From: Tomocerus qinae
Taxonomy: Eukaryota; Arthropoda; Collembola; Entomobryomorpha; Tomoceridae
DNA length: 64,000 bases
Direction: 5' to 3'
Assembly (NCBI GenBank): GCA_020055645.1
Contig: CM034546.1
Location: 54,746,001 to 54,810,000 of the forward strand
In this document: piece by piece, positions 34,425-46,595 of the stretch
Layout of the letters: each line of letters opens with the position of its first letter
Numbering within the stretch: the first letter of the stretch is position 1
Position numbers and translations under genes: made by a program
The notes under the pieces: generated by a model
Database searches by the model: none
What the model saw: the letters and a program-made list of their open reading frames with translations, nothing else
Told to the model about the DNA's origin: nothing

Positions 34425-34970
34425 TACTTTTTACACATCAACTCGACAATATGATGTAGATAGGTAGGTAATTGATGAATTTCTTTTGATAAACATCCCA
34501 TCCAACCCACATCCGGATGCAACGTATTGGTTCTCATCCAGCACACCGAACATACTCGATGTCAAAGATTAGAAGCTTAAAGGATATTTCGTAACAAGTA
34601 TCTACGTACAGGTTGCTGAATTCGAACATTTATTTGTATTTTTTTTGAAGGCGAATTAGAAAAATAACATGTCATTTCTTACGGTCGGTTATTTCGAACC
34701 TTGTGGTCGTAAAATTCAGCTTCTTAGATAGTATGATGCCTTTTGTTTGCCTAAAACACATTCGATACACTCCAAAGGATGTGACAACCAACCCCATTCC
34801 ATCCAGCCTATCACGACCATCCAGGCTACTGTACCCGTCCCACCCAGGCCATCATCAACATCCTAGAAATTGCCTCCATCTCATCCAGCCCATTACCGAC
34901 ATCCAAGTAATTGTCTTTCCAGCCGCTCCAAACATCCGGATGGGATGGTGGAATGGAATGGAATAATGAA

Positions 34971-35086
34971 CCCCAAAGCAGTTTACTCGACGTCCACCAC
35001 ACGCAACATGCTTTTGTCGGGTGCCTTCCGAAGTTACCGAAAAAGACACTTTGCTAATAGTGGACTTCCGGTAAACTGCTTTGGGG
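34971..35086. repeat. Small inverted repeat (MITE-like)
   Basis: CCCCAAAGCAGTTTA at the left and TAAACTGCTTTGGGG at the right, with further partial pairing of GTCCAC/GTGGAC inside. The right end plus TACATT..AAAAACATTAATT also occurs at 817-843, next to the compact hairpin of unit A, so the two belong to one family. Confidence 0.7.
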
Positions 35087-35493
35087 TACATTTTTAAAAA
35101 CATTAATTATTCAATTGCGCCAGTTTATGTTTATACTTCAGTCATGATGCATCATATAAATAATTTATAGTATAGTTTTTATAATATATGGCGTACATAA
35201 TTTACCGTGGAAAACCAATTCTTAACCTTGTCGCAGTATTCTGCTGGTTGGAATGAGTTTACCCTATCACTCATCGTACAGATTTACCCCGTATAAATAC
35301 GGGGTACGATTTGCCTAACGAAAAACCACTAAAAAGCCGGGTACCGCAAAGCCGCCTTTGAAGAGTATGGAGTATACGTTACACATTACATGGCGGAATA
35401 AAAGTGACGTACTACACTAAAATTCGTTGTGCGGTAGTAGTTGATTTTTTCCCAATAGATACCACTGGTGCTGAAGAAGATCTCGTACATAAA

Positions 35494-35646
35494 AAACATC
35501 CGAACACACAAACATCCGTACACACAAACATCCGTACACACAAACATCCGTACACACAAACATCCGTACACACAAACATACGTACACACAAACATCCGTA
35601 CACACAAACATCCGTACACACAAACATACAAACATCCGTACACACA
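35494..35646. repeat. 16-bp minisatellite (CACACAAACATCCGTA)
   Basis: About nine units, nearly perfect, with one TACG variant and one shortened unit. All six reading frames stay open across it, which explains the overlapping repeat-only open frames on both strands. Not coding. Confidence 0.9.
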
Positions 35647-36264
35647 TTTGGATTATGTTTATATTATAGTCATGATATAACAATGTTTAATTTTCGAAAT
35701 AAACTAAACACTTTTAATGGTCTTGTTTCATGACATATGCACTGTGGACGCGCATGTGCATTACAACAAAAAATCCGCATTTCCCATACCATAGCATAGA
35801 TAGAAACATACCTACTATCATTCCAGAACTTCTTTTCTACCCATTCATTAGAAACACAATGGATCATAATATTGTGGTACAATACAACAGATTTACTTCG
35901 ACGAGAACTCGAAGCCGAAAAGTGCACCACCACAACTACAACACTCTGGATCAGGAATAATTATGTTCATTTTGAAAGCATTTTCGAAAGCAAAATCGAG
36001 TTTTTTATTTGAAATTTCATATCTCACTAATGTTAAATGCATAAATTTGTAATGAATTACTGCTAAAGCTGTATATCGGGCTCCATAAATTACATTTTTT
36101 TTAAATCGTTTACGATGATTCAAATAATGCATATCGTCTCGTCTGTTTAATATTACAACATAACAAGCCATTTTATCATGGCAGTTACAAAGTAACAAGC
36201 CATTTTATTATGGCTACGACAATGTAACAAACCACTGTGTAAGGAGATGTGGTTTGTTATACAT

Positions 36265-36610
36265 TGTAGCGTAACCTATAACGCAGGCACGAGTCATAAA
36301 TAAATTACATAACTTGTGGAAAAGTAACCTCTGTCCCACTTTTCTGTAGCTGAAGACCTTTCATTGTCATGTTCATTTCTGCATTCATGCCTTTCTACTT
36401 TACAATTGTTAAGTAATAAATTAATATATGATAGCATCCAGGACAGTTAAACTAATTAATCTTTGGTGTACATTTATTATTACTGAAATCGAACAATAAC
36501 CATAATATAATCTATTTACGATCGATGCAAAAATGAACGCGGAAATATATTTACATTTGCCCTATAAAGCCTTAATAAATAAATAATAATAAATATAACA
36601 CTTTCGGTAT
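36265..36610. repeat. Start of a fourth array unit, cut at the EcKinase stop codon
   Basis: Aligns with 1270-1630, 15600-15920 and 28220-28555 (CATAAATAAATTACATAACTTG, CATTCATGCCTTTCTA, ATATAACACTTT.GGTAT). Homology ends at GGTAT (36610). The next bases, TTACAT, are the complement of the EcKinase stop codon and last Met codon, so a duplication breakpoint coincides with the 3' end of that gene. Confidence 0.75.
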
Positions 36611-38457
36611 TTACATGATAATTTCTTTGTACTCGTTCACAGCGTCAATAATTTTCTCGCAAACATTTTCTGCTTCCACTGGATTATTTTTGATCCAATT
36701 TGTGACTGTATCTTTGATATATTGATTCATCTGGTCCAAATCCTTTCCAAAATATTTCGAATCTACTTCTGCCATTGCCTCAATTGGAGAAAAAAATATT
36801 AAATTAAACCAAAACCCCTTGGCACATTTCTTTTTATAGTCCCGTACGAAATCCTGAAAAATAACAACAATTGTCAAAAGTTAAATAATCTAAATTTACC
36901 CCATAAAGTGATTTTCAGAGTAAACTTTAAATCAAAAATTAACATTGACTTAATAATTATCGAGGTTTTCAAAATAAAAAACTAAGAATAATTACACCAT
37001 GAACTTACTTCAAAGGAAACATTTATTGACGTTCCTAATTCTTTTACTGTTTGATTCAAAGTTTCAAAATAAAACCTCAAAAGCGGAATGAGATGCTTTT
37101 GTCTAACTTCTGACTTGACGCTTGTAAAAAGAAAATATCCAATGTCGACATTTGGAGAACAATGGCGAGTTCCCTACATAATTATTATTATGACCTTTAG
37201 TATACTATCACCAGTTTACCAAATTATCATGCATCAGTTAAAAGTATCAGTTTTGTGTCACACAGAGATCAATTTCTAGCACACCTGTAGATCGACGAAA
37301 AGATGGCTTATCAATTCTCCAGTTTCGTTATCCTTTAGAAACATCATGTTGTTGTTCCAACAATCTCCATGATTCAAAACTAAGAGTTCTGCATCACCCT
37401 TAAGGACACTGGCCATATTGTCATAAATAACTCCAGCGTATGGTTTCAACCATTTCAATGTCTCGTCCTTTCCCAAGCTATTGCTTTCCTATATCATAAA
37501 TATTTAAAGTAATAATGCATAGCGTAGTCTAATAATATTGTTTATCTATTGTGTCAAATTTCTACGAATAAAATTAAAAATTTTGAATATGGGATCGAAA
37601 TATTACTTTGTCTCATTTTACCTCAAGCATCCGAATTATTGCATCATAATTATTGTTAATCATAGGAGTCATTGCCGTTTTGCAACTGTCTGCCAAAAAT
37701 GCATCCTTAAAAGCGTGTCGATATTTTGTAGAAAAATTATCGACTCCCACATCATCGATAAGGGCGTAAAACACTCCATGCAATCTAGCCATGTTTCCCA
37801 AAACAATTCTGAAAATCAGTTAAATGTCAATCTCATTCCTTTTTTACTGAACTATAGTAATTGTTTTAAATTTGTATTCCTTACTTGGCTTGGTCAATAT
37901 TCTGCCTTTCAAACTTATCCAGCATACAGTAACCCTGGGGGATAAGATTTTCCAGAACAATCAAAGAATCGTCTCCGTAATATGAGTCTGGGAAGAAGTC
38001 TATCAGTTCGTCGCTTCTATAAATTCATTGATCAAATAGTATGATCATTATAATTAGAAAATACGACGTTATAGAGACGTTATAAATTCAAAACATTTTA
38101 CCCAGTTCTTTCTATGCATAGTTTTTTAGCCTCCGGTAACAGAAAATTGAAAAACGTAGCTTCCTTTTCAAATATTCCTTTTAGAGAATCAGCGAACGGA
38201 TTGCTTTCGAATTTTTTAAAGAAAAGTTCCAAGTCTTCCGATCCGTCAGTGAATGTAACCGTTACGTAATCACAAGTACTTGCCAAGTGTTCGCCTTGAA
38301 GATCTGCCTCTATGATAATAATATCCTTAATTTCTTTATAAATCCCATTTTTTTGAAGAATTTCGGCATATTTCTTTTTAAGCCCTGTAGAACCGTTTTC
38401 TATTGAAAGCAGTTTCGAAGGAAATGCTGTAGGAATTTTTGAAGAAATAGAAGGCAT
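36611..38457 (-). CDS. EcKinase-like / CHK kinase-like protein
   Basis: Small-molecule kinase of the family that includes ecdysteroid 22-kinase; it probably phosphorylates a steroid or xenobiotic hydroxyl in the cytosol. Exons in transcript order: 38457-38102, 38016-37885, 37808-37622, 37488-37285, 37173-37009, 36853-36611 (1287 nt, 428 aa, typical for the family). All junctions are GT-AG and in phase. The catalytic loop HGDCWNNN is at residues 265-272, and the metal-binding DLQ at 291-293 is followed by the usual SPNVDIGYFLFTS stretch. The start MPSISSK was chosen because the frame upstream has only a TTG, and AAAATGC is a fair context. The 3' end abuts a repeated array block exactly at the stop codon, so its 3' UTR must come from that repeat. 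Confidence 0.85.
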
Positions 38458-41421
38458 TTTTGTATGATAATGTAAGACTTTAGATATGAGAATTTCACAC
38501 AACGTTTCCAGTTCTGTGTATTGGTAAGAACTACTGTAAGTTGTAACTGAACAGAATACCTTATGGGTGTATGTATTTTAGGATTGGATTATATTCGATT
38601 AAGGACAAAAGATTTTGTGATGACATAATGGTTTATACCTATTTGAAATCTCTTATTAAGGGTAAAAGATTAAGTACATGTACTATGTGTGCGTCATGCG
38701 TATTCTTCCAATCTCCACACTCCACACTAAGTCTTATGTTTCATACTACTTGAATTTTGTGTTACAGTTTTTTTCCTTACGGTACACATTCATAATGTTG
38801 GAATAACCAAAATTACATTCCTGTAGTATTTAGTCACGTCCTTGCAAAAATTCGTTAATTCCAGTCTTACGACACTACAAAATAACGACTTGATATTGAG
38901 AGATAAGAACGGACACGGATTATAAACATATTGTGTTGTAACTATGTAACTCAATCTTTTTGCCTGACACTACGTATATAAGCAGATTGAACGGATTCAG
39001 AGCCGGATACTACAGGCGATTTTATGTGATCTTTAGGCTATTATTGGTTTATTTTCGACAAAAAGAGCCTAATTTTGGTCTTAGTGTGTGGTCCAGAATG
39101 AACCGGAATTTTAACTTTGACTTTTAATAATTCTGTAGTAGGTAACTTCATTGAGACTAAAATAGTAGCATATAAAGGAGCAAGCGTTTCTTAGTCAGAA
39201 TTAAAATTATGAACACAATTGAACCACAGAAACAGACTAAAGAAGGGCGCGAAAAAATTAAGAACGACTAAATGTTGTAAAATTTAATTTTTTACATTTC
39301 ATGTTTGAAATAAATGGGTTTTTCATGTCCTGGTATTGAGAACAATAAAGGAAAATCGTTAGGTGAAAAACATCTAAGATGACAGAGTGCAAAATCTAAG
39401 TCCCAAGTGAGTCTACACTAGATGTGGGCGAAATGGGACTGCCAATTCTTTACGTTTTAATTTTCAATTGAAGAAAGGTGTGTAGAGAGGTATTATGGTT
39501 CCGCTGCCACAGTTCTCTCTTTGTATTCGAAAGACAATGGAACATATGTTGCATTACAATGGACCTCCCACGTTGATTTGCTCGACTCGAAGTTTGCGCT
39601 GAAGTTAAGCCTTTGTATTGCAACATATGACCCATTGTCTTTCGAATACAAAGAGAGAACTGTGGCAGCGGAACGATAATAAAGGCAAGAGGTAAGTATA
39701 TGTATAAATAGTGCAGGTTAGTCGTAGTTTTTATTAACTGGCATTGGTACCAATAATCTCGAGATTTATATTATATTATTAGGGCTGACCTAACTTCATA
39801 GACCGAGAATAATAGTAGTCCGCTTCCAGAGACCAATTATCCAACCGTGGGGTCTGGAACTGGACTTCATTTCATAAATTCTCAAAAAAATTAGGACGTA
39901 AGTCCACAGTATCATCGAAGTAAGCACACTGTCTATATATGCATAATTAACACTAAATTACATCACAATTAGATCATAATTATATGAATTGAAACATTGA
40001 AAGGATATTGTGATTTGTCTAATGTAGACATAAATAGTATAACTATAGAGTACACAAATACGTACAAAGAATAATGCTGTCCAGACTTTTTGTTAAGAAA
40101 CTGGCCAAGCCAATCTTTAAATAAAACATAAACCTTATAATATTCCCATCTACGTCACTAACACTCTATGCCACCCACAGCCACAGCGATGCTTGCGGCG
40201 AGGAAACTTATTAGCAAACGATACGTATTTGACAAGTCCATTGCGTTATAAATCTAATTATAGTGACTAAAACGTGAATGAATAGGGCCGATGATAAGAT
40301 TTAATAACTTCAGATAACGTTTGCTCAGATCGATATATACATTAGTTTTAAACCATCGCAATAACATTTGGACTTCTGGCAGTCCAACTATATAATCAGC
40401 AGCAGTTTATCACAATAATATTTGTCAAAGACGTATAGCACTATACTTCAGTGTGTCATGCAATAAATGTATGTAATTTGCGTTGCGGTGTCCACTTTCT
40501 TTGTTCAATTTGTGACATAATTCCCAAAAATGGTTTCATGTTTTAATTTAGTTTATTTAATTTAATTTATTAAGTTGTTTTCGTGTTAAGGGATAAAGAA
40601 ATGTTTAAAACTTCGGGGTTTAAAATGATATGCGATTTCATCAAGTATCTCAAGTTGGATAAAGCTACCAGTGAAATTAACCTTAAAAACGGTTTAGGAT
40701 TTTCCATAAGGATTTCCATAGAAGTTTTAATCTGTGTACTCCAAAGTACGGAAGCACGATTTTCATAGGGCAAGTACGTGATCGTTAAGATTTTTTCGGT
40801 TAAAATAATTTTGACCGAGATTTATCTGTGGCTGAGATTCATTCGTTCGTGAGCTTAAAATTTGTTTTCTCCGAATTTTGAACTCGTCAAACTCAGCAGT
40901 GGGACACTCTTATCAACATTTTATTTGTTGAAAAAATTCTTAAGGCTAAATGCCATAAGTCATTGAAATATTGTAGCTGTCGGCATCAGGCTAACATGTT
41001 TAAAAAATAATGAATTTTTTTAGTTTAAAACTTCATTAAGTCTCACAGTACCCTTTTGTCACAAACTGATTAAGGAAGTGCGGGAAGTGCAATAAATAGT
41101 TGTTTGAAGTTTTGGAGAATTAATAGAAAATTCATACTAGTATGTAGCACTATATTCTGGCTCTGCTTATGTTTGTGGCAAATTTAAACCTATCATATAA
41201 ATCAGCCGGTTGGTTTTTACGGTAATACTTTTAGTCTTTTCGTCAAATTTAAATCAATCTAATGTGTCATAATAGCTAACAATTACAATTAAGGTGATAT
41301 TATAATTTTTACAGGTGACTGGAGACTGCAGACCCACGTTTTGTAAAGATATTTTAAGGTCCATTCAAATTAAGTCCTAGAGAAAAGGCATAACTATTTA
41401 TATATAGTTAAAATAATTAAA
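38458..41421. other. Intergenic region between EcKinase and oxidoreductase C
   Basis: No gene recognised. 39493-39680 is an inverted repeat. From about 41110 the sequence aligns with 10370-10672, the 5' flank of oxidoreductase B. The remainder is AT-rich unique sequence with no supported frames. Confidence 0.6.
39493..39680. repeat. Inverted repeat with ~60-bp arms
   Basis: Left arm from TTCCGCTGCCACAGTTCTCT through ATTCGAAAGACAATGG to about 39560. Right arm is the near-perfect complement ending at GGCAGCGGAA (39673), with partial pairing extending into TTAT/ATAA. The loop is about 55 bp. Structure fits a MITE. The flanks give no clear target duplication. Confidence 0.8.
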
Positions 41422-44099
41422 ATGGCCATGAAAATCGGTAAGGGTAACAAACATGTTCAAAGGTCAATATTAATTTAATAATATTTCTCTAATGATCCTA
41501 TTCTTAAAATTAGATTTGAGGACTTGCAGAAAGTTATTCCAATATGCAACCAACAGTCCCTATTTCACCCTTTATATTTGCTTTCCATGGAATGGACATC
41601 TAATAATGTTTGTATTTATGAGATTTTATTGTATCTTTTGAAATCAGGTTGGATCGGTTGTGGGGTAATGGGCAGATCAATGCTACAACATTGCATGGAA
41701 GCTGGATATCCAGCTTTTCTTTACAGGTATATTTAGTATTTATTTTATCCCTAATTATAATGTAAAGTTCTACTGTTTACATGTACATTGACATACTTTT
41801 ATTGTACATTATATAGATTATAAATTGTTTTATGCTCTCAATTTTTTGGCTTGGTTAGTTGGTAATGTCTGTATGATGCATTTGATCATTTTTTATGTAG
41901 CCGAACTGCTAGTAAGTGTCAACCTTTGGTGGATAAAGGTAAGTACAACATACTTTTTACTAAAAGTCGTGAGGTATTGATACCTGTATAAAGTTTTCAC
42001 TGAAGAAATGAAAACTTATATTTAGGTGCAACACTTTGTGGTTCTCCGGCGGAAGTAGCAAAAAATGCTGATGCAATTTTCACTATAGTTGGCTACCCCA
42101 AAGATGTAGAAGAAGTTATACTTGGAGAAAATGGAGTCATCGCCGGTAAGCGTTCATTAAACATATAAAACCATCCATTAAGTTTGTTTTAGCAACAGTG
42201 TAAGAAATAGATAAATAGTATTTTAGCAACAGTCATAGATCCCACGTTATTTTCGTAGAAATAGGGCCTATAGTATAAATATACATAGGCCTGCATACCA
42301 TTTACCCCCGAATTGTTTTGATTTTAAAGTTTCGTAATATTAAAAACTTTCCAAATCAAATTTAAAATTCAGGGGTAAATAGTATGCAGACACTTTTTTT
42401 ACCAGCCACTGAAAATTATTTTCCGCCTGTATTGTACCCTGCCTATAAAAACCCCGGCCTAATACCCCAAATCGGGGTTTCCGTAAAAGAAATTATAATA
42501 AATGAATAAGTTACGCTTTTTTTCATTTTAAATTCAATTTTTATCTATAGCTTCCCTACTATTTTTGTCCCATTTTTTCTGGACTATCAGAATACCCAAG
42601 ACCCAAAGTTACATAATATGGTCATCAGTTTTTATGCTTAAAAAATTTCATGGATTTATTAAATGACTTTTAAAAGATCTAATGATATCAAAAATATCAA
42701 AACCGTTTTCGTAGTACTTATCAATCAGTATTCAGTTAACTTATTGGCTAGCCCTTTACACCTAATATTTGTGCCATTTGCTGATTAATTTTGACAGTTT
42801 AATGAAAATATGTAGTGTGTATGTGCAATAATGAATCTGTGTGTATTTTATTTATGGCAGGGCTGAAATCAAACAATAAATCTAATTCTGTAATTGTGGA
42901 CATGACGACTAGTCGCCCAGATTTAGCCCAGCGAATTGCAAAGGAAGCAGAATCCATCGGATGTCACTTTCTGGATGCTCCTGTTTCAGGAGGTTGTACA
43001 AAATTACTAATGTTAAAATTATTATTAAATTTTAAAGCTATAAATTTGTGCGGAAGAAAATTACAATTTAATGTGATAGCCAAATAATGTCATTCAATGA
43101 ATGTGTCTATTAATAGAAAAATATTTTATTCTAGTATATAGTAACGATTTTTTGTGCATTAAAGGTGATATTGGTGCTCGAGAAGGTCGCTTAGCCATTA
43201 TGGTTGGTGGGACGCCGATGGCTTTTGAAAAGGTGAAAGACATTTTTAAATGCATGGGGAATCCAGATAAAGGTGGGAAAATTGAACTACTTGGCCCAGC
43301 TGGTTCCGGCCAGCATACAAAAATGACGAATCAAATTCTTATTTCTACTGGAATGATAGGAGTCGTTGAAGGTAATCAAGTCACAAATAATTAATAAAAT
43401 TAAAAGATTTTGCAGTTTGAAAGGTAAATAATCATCTATGCATTTATTATTGTTTTGATGTCGTAAATAGATAAGTTTTTACATTTTTATAATTCTTTAT
43501 TAATTAAGTCAATGTTAATTAAGGCATGTCACTGACAGTTTTGACATTTGACACTGTAGTATAATGTCATAATTTTATTTGTTTCATTATTTATTTAAAA
43601 TCTAGCATTACTCTACGCCCAGAAAGCAGGTCTCGATATTCAAAAAACATTGAACGTTGTTTCAAGTGGAGCTGCAGGAAGTTGGAGTCTTACAAACTAT
43701 GCTCCAAGAAGTAATTTTTACAGATATTATTACACTTGAAATTACTATAATGGTTTACCGTGTATCTTAGTCGCAATTCTAATACTGTTTTGTTCTTTTA
43801 GTGCTTAAAAGAGATTTTGAGCCTGGGTTTTACGTCGAACATTTTGTAAAGGTATATAATATAAATATACAAGGTTTTATTAACAAAAGATTTAATGAGA
43901 GTAAACAACAAAATTGCTATTTTTCTCATAGGACATGGAAATAGCTCTAGATGAAGCCAGGAAGATGAATTTGTCGCTTCCAGGCCTTGCACTGGCTCAC
44001 CAGCTATATGTGGCGCTTAAAGCTCAAGGTGATGAAAAGAGAGGAACACAAGCTCTGCTTTTGGCACTAGAAAGACTAAACGGAATCCACAAAAACTGA
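41422..44099 (+). CDS. YkwC-like NAD(P)-dependent oxidoreductase, copy C
   Basis: Nine exons: 41422-41437, 41648-41726, 41901-41938, 42026-42145, 42861-42992, 43165-43371, 43606-43710, 43802-43851, 43932-44099; 915 nt, 304 aa, all GT-AG and in phase. Residues 6-14 form the nucleotide-binding loop [16 protein letters not shown] (123-129) is the substrate-binding signature; Lys181 in [11 protein letters not shown] is the expected catalytic lysine; [14 protein letters not shown] follows in exon 7. Length equals that of bacterial members, with no organelle-targeting extension. About 94% identical to copy B. This copy keeps all consensus residues, so it is the best candidate for the active enzyme. 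The motifs are closer to bacterial YkwC-type proteins than to animal mitochondrial 3-hydroxyisobutyrate dehydrogenase, hinting at an old bacterial origin. Substrate unknown. Confidence 0.87.
42290..42390. repeat. MITE-like inverted repeat in intron 4 of oxidoreductase C
   Basis: Left arm CCTGCATACCATTTACCCCC, right arm GGGGTAAATAGTATGCAGA. Pairing continues imperfectly through GATTTTAAA/TTTAAAATT. Intron 4 of copy B lacks it (514 versus 715 nt) but has a different short inverted repeat (GGTCACATTCC/GGAATGTGACC at about 12438-12550). Confidence 0.7.
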
Positions 44100-45166
44100 G
44101 TATAATATTGATTTGACAATGTATATTGTCATAAAAATATATTTTGACTAATTGCCTGCTAGATTAATAATTGATTGTTTTGAATAATACTAGTAGTACC
44201 TGAGTGCCAAAAATAAACACCAGTTTACATTACATAAGAATCATCTACTATCAGTACTATCTTCATTTGTAACTCGACTCTATAATGAATGATTTAGAAA
44301 AGCTATATTTCATTATTAATTGACTCGGTTGTCTTGTAGTACATTGTCTTATGACTATGTTTATACTTGGTGCTATTTGTATTTATACCATTTATACTTA
44401 GTTTATTATTTATATCATTTCCAATGATGCACACAAAGGTTAACAAATTTCATTCCTATATGCCATTCTATTCTGGCTATTCACAGTTTGAAAATGTTGA
44501 TAAATTTATTCTGTCAGCATTTGTGGACGAATTTTATCTGAAAGTGCATAACAAGCAGGGAAACAGGAAGAAAGAAATCGTAAGCAGACATTGGAATGTA
44601 ATACTTTAGATTATAGGAAATGGATTTAACTTCCTTGAATTGCTGAATCAATTTAATTATGAATTGTGTTGCTTCTATAAAGTAGTTTATGTACATTGTC
44701 ATTGTATTCAAATGCCAATGACGACTATTCATGTACAAGCTAGGTTTTCATATTAAAGTTTTGCTCTATAGAAAATAAACAATAATCCACGCCAAATGTA
44801 CATATATTCAACAGAAAAGTAAATCAGTATATAGCACGCAAGGTTTTACTGGCGAATCAAATCTTTTGTCATATCAGTATTAGGGTACTTATTACTTCCG
44901 TAAATTGTTGTTTCTCCTGTTATTGTCGAGGTCGAGACATGTATAGTTAATGTGGAAGAAGGAAATATTTTAAGCTACAAAACCAAGTCACAATATATAT
45001 TTCTATATTAAAACAATTTAAACCGGAACAGCAAACCGCAAAACTACAGTTGCATGTTGCATACATCCTAAGTGGCTATTTAGATCCTCTATTTTGAACA
45101 ATAGACCGTGCCTTGAAGACTTAGATAAATTTGTAATCTTCAAATTCTATTTTCGTCCAATTCTTA
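44100..45166. other. Oxidoreductase C 3' flank and intergenic sequence
   Basis: The first ~250 bp match the flanks after copies A and B, including AATAAA at 44212-44217 in GTGCCAAAAATAAACACC. This is the likely shared polyadenylation signal. Beyond about 44400 nothing is recognised. The 80-codon frame at 44367-44609 has no support. Confidence 0.6.
44212..44217 (+). terminator. Polyadenylation signal of oxidoreductase C
   Basis: AATAAA 113 nt after the stop, embedded in a GTGCCAAAAATAAA..ACCAGTTTACA context. The same context is kept after copy A (140-145) and copy B (13865-13870). Conservation within a fast-changing flank supports function. Confidence 0.55.
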
Positions 45167-46595
45167 ATGGACGGTGTAATACTCTGGAAGAAATATGGAG
45201 GTTATTTCAACAGCGTTGTTAGATTGCCTTCCAGGAAAGAAGATATGAAAATAATACGGTCAATACCTAAGGAAGCTTTTGAGCAGTTTGGGGTCATTGT
45301 TAAGTTAGGCTATTTATTTGGAGTGTCTCCATTGAAATGGGTCAAAAGAGAGTATGCGCTTAAAAAGGCAAACAACAAAATCAAAAAAGCGATTCTTTAT
45401 GTGCACGCTCTATCATATTTTTTATCAGCCGTATTTTTCACAATCCAGATTCCAAGATTCTCAAACAGGGAAGACGAAATACTGTCACAAATTTTGTCTA
45501 TAATATTGAGCGTGGCATGTTGGGTCTATGCCTTGGCAGACATATTATGGATAGGACATTTAAGTGACGGGGCTTTAATGTTCACCGATGGGTTGAAAAT
45601 CCTTCGTAAATTTGAAGGTAAGGTTAATTTGACGATTCATTATATTTTAATATTTAAGCAAAATATTACACGTGATTTTTTATTTAGAAAACTATATTCA
45701 CAAGGAAGAAGTTCAGCATCAATCTCTAACTAAAGTACTAAAAATTCTGAATACATGTCTCTACACGATTCCATTCATTGCTACAGCGTTTTATCTAATT
45801 CTGCACAGACAATCTGTATTTCTGTATGTGGAACTCCCAATACAATATCAACATTTCTCGTTTGTAATATTCTTTACAATTTTGTTGTTTTGGATTCCGG
45901 CTGGCACCGCTTGCATTGTGGGCATGGGATTAGAGCTGCTGTTAATTGCGCATATAATCATTAGTGTTTTCGAGAAAGAGTTAAAGTATGTCAAACTAAT
46001 TATATAGCTTAATATATTTCCCATTTCAGATGTGATAAAAAATAATTAATTGTGAAATAATATTGTTTGCAGGTTGGGGAATAAACAGTACCGATCAGTA
46101 GATATCGTTCGTCAGGATCCAGCAATATATATAAAATACAACAACATCTTTAGATGTTTCATGCAGTATCTTCAAGAAATAATTGGCATGATTTTAGCAC
46201 CCTTCCAATCACTGACAACGAGAACAGTGATAGCAATTATTTTTGTAATTATAAAATATGGTAGTGATTTACACATTCTTATAATTATTTCCCTTTGTTA
46301 TGGTATATGTATAGGTTTGATTGGCTGGTGTTTAGTTTTAGCTACTTTGCACAAAATTACAAAAATGTACAAAGACACTTTAAACAGCTACTCGAAGTTC
46401 TATACTTCACGAAACAAATACAATGTTAAATACATGAAAAAGTTTCTTCAATCTCAAAAAGAGATACATTTCAAGATTGGGTTAGACGAGCCAATTACTG
46501 CGCAGAGCGTCCCTCGTTTTGCCTTAAGTATTAGCAGGGGCGTAGTGATATTGTTGATGTCTGCTGGAGATATTGGAGAACTAATTGTAATGTAG
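45167..46595 (+). CDS. Divergent gustatory-receptor-like 7-TM protein
   Basis: Predicted plasma-membrane chemoreceptor. Exons 45167-45617, 45688-45985 and 46073-46595 total 1272 nt (423 aa), GT-AG throughout. Intron phases (1, then 2) and exon proportions equal those of receptors A-C, although sequence similarity is low, so it is a distant member of the same family rather than part of the recent amplification. Hydrophobic segments lie at about residues 76-95 and 106-130, several in exon 2 (NTCLYTIPFIATAFYLIL; SFVIFFTILLFWIPAG; LELLLIAHIIISVF) and two in exon 3. The start is the first ATG of the frame. The frame is intact. Confidence 0.75.

Larger units (their letters stand above)
31978..36264. 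other. Receptor C 3' spacer with several insertions
   Basis: No gene. The receptor 3' flank is split by the 1.2-kb element at 32165-33366 and the GC-rich element at 33601-34126. A tRNA-like sequence lies at 34350-34424, an inverted repeat at 34971-35086 and a 16-bp minisatellite at 35494-35646. 35680-36130 is the dispersed post-receptor block. 36130-36255 is a truncated member of the hairpin family seen complete at 59697-59954. Confidence 0.65.

Noticed and set aside
35504-35646. CRISPR-like array
   Set aside because: Units of 16 bp are contiguous without spacers; it is a minisatellite in a eukaryotic genome.
35386-35733. Several overlapping frames of 70-109 codons with repeating VHTNIRTHKHPYTQ or YGCLCVRMFVCTD
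   Set aside because: They are produced by the 16-bp minisatellite on both strands.
38458-38502. Upstream extension of the EcKinase start by 15 codons
   Set aside because: The codon at 38502 is TTG, not ATG; the first ATG of the frame is at 38457.
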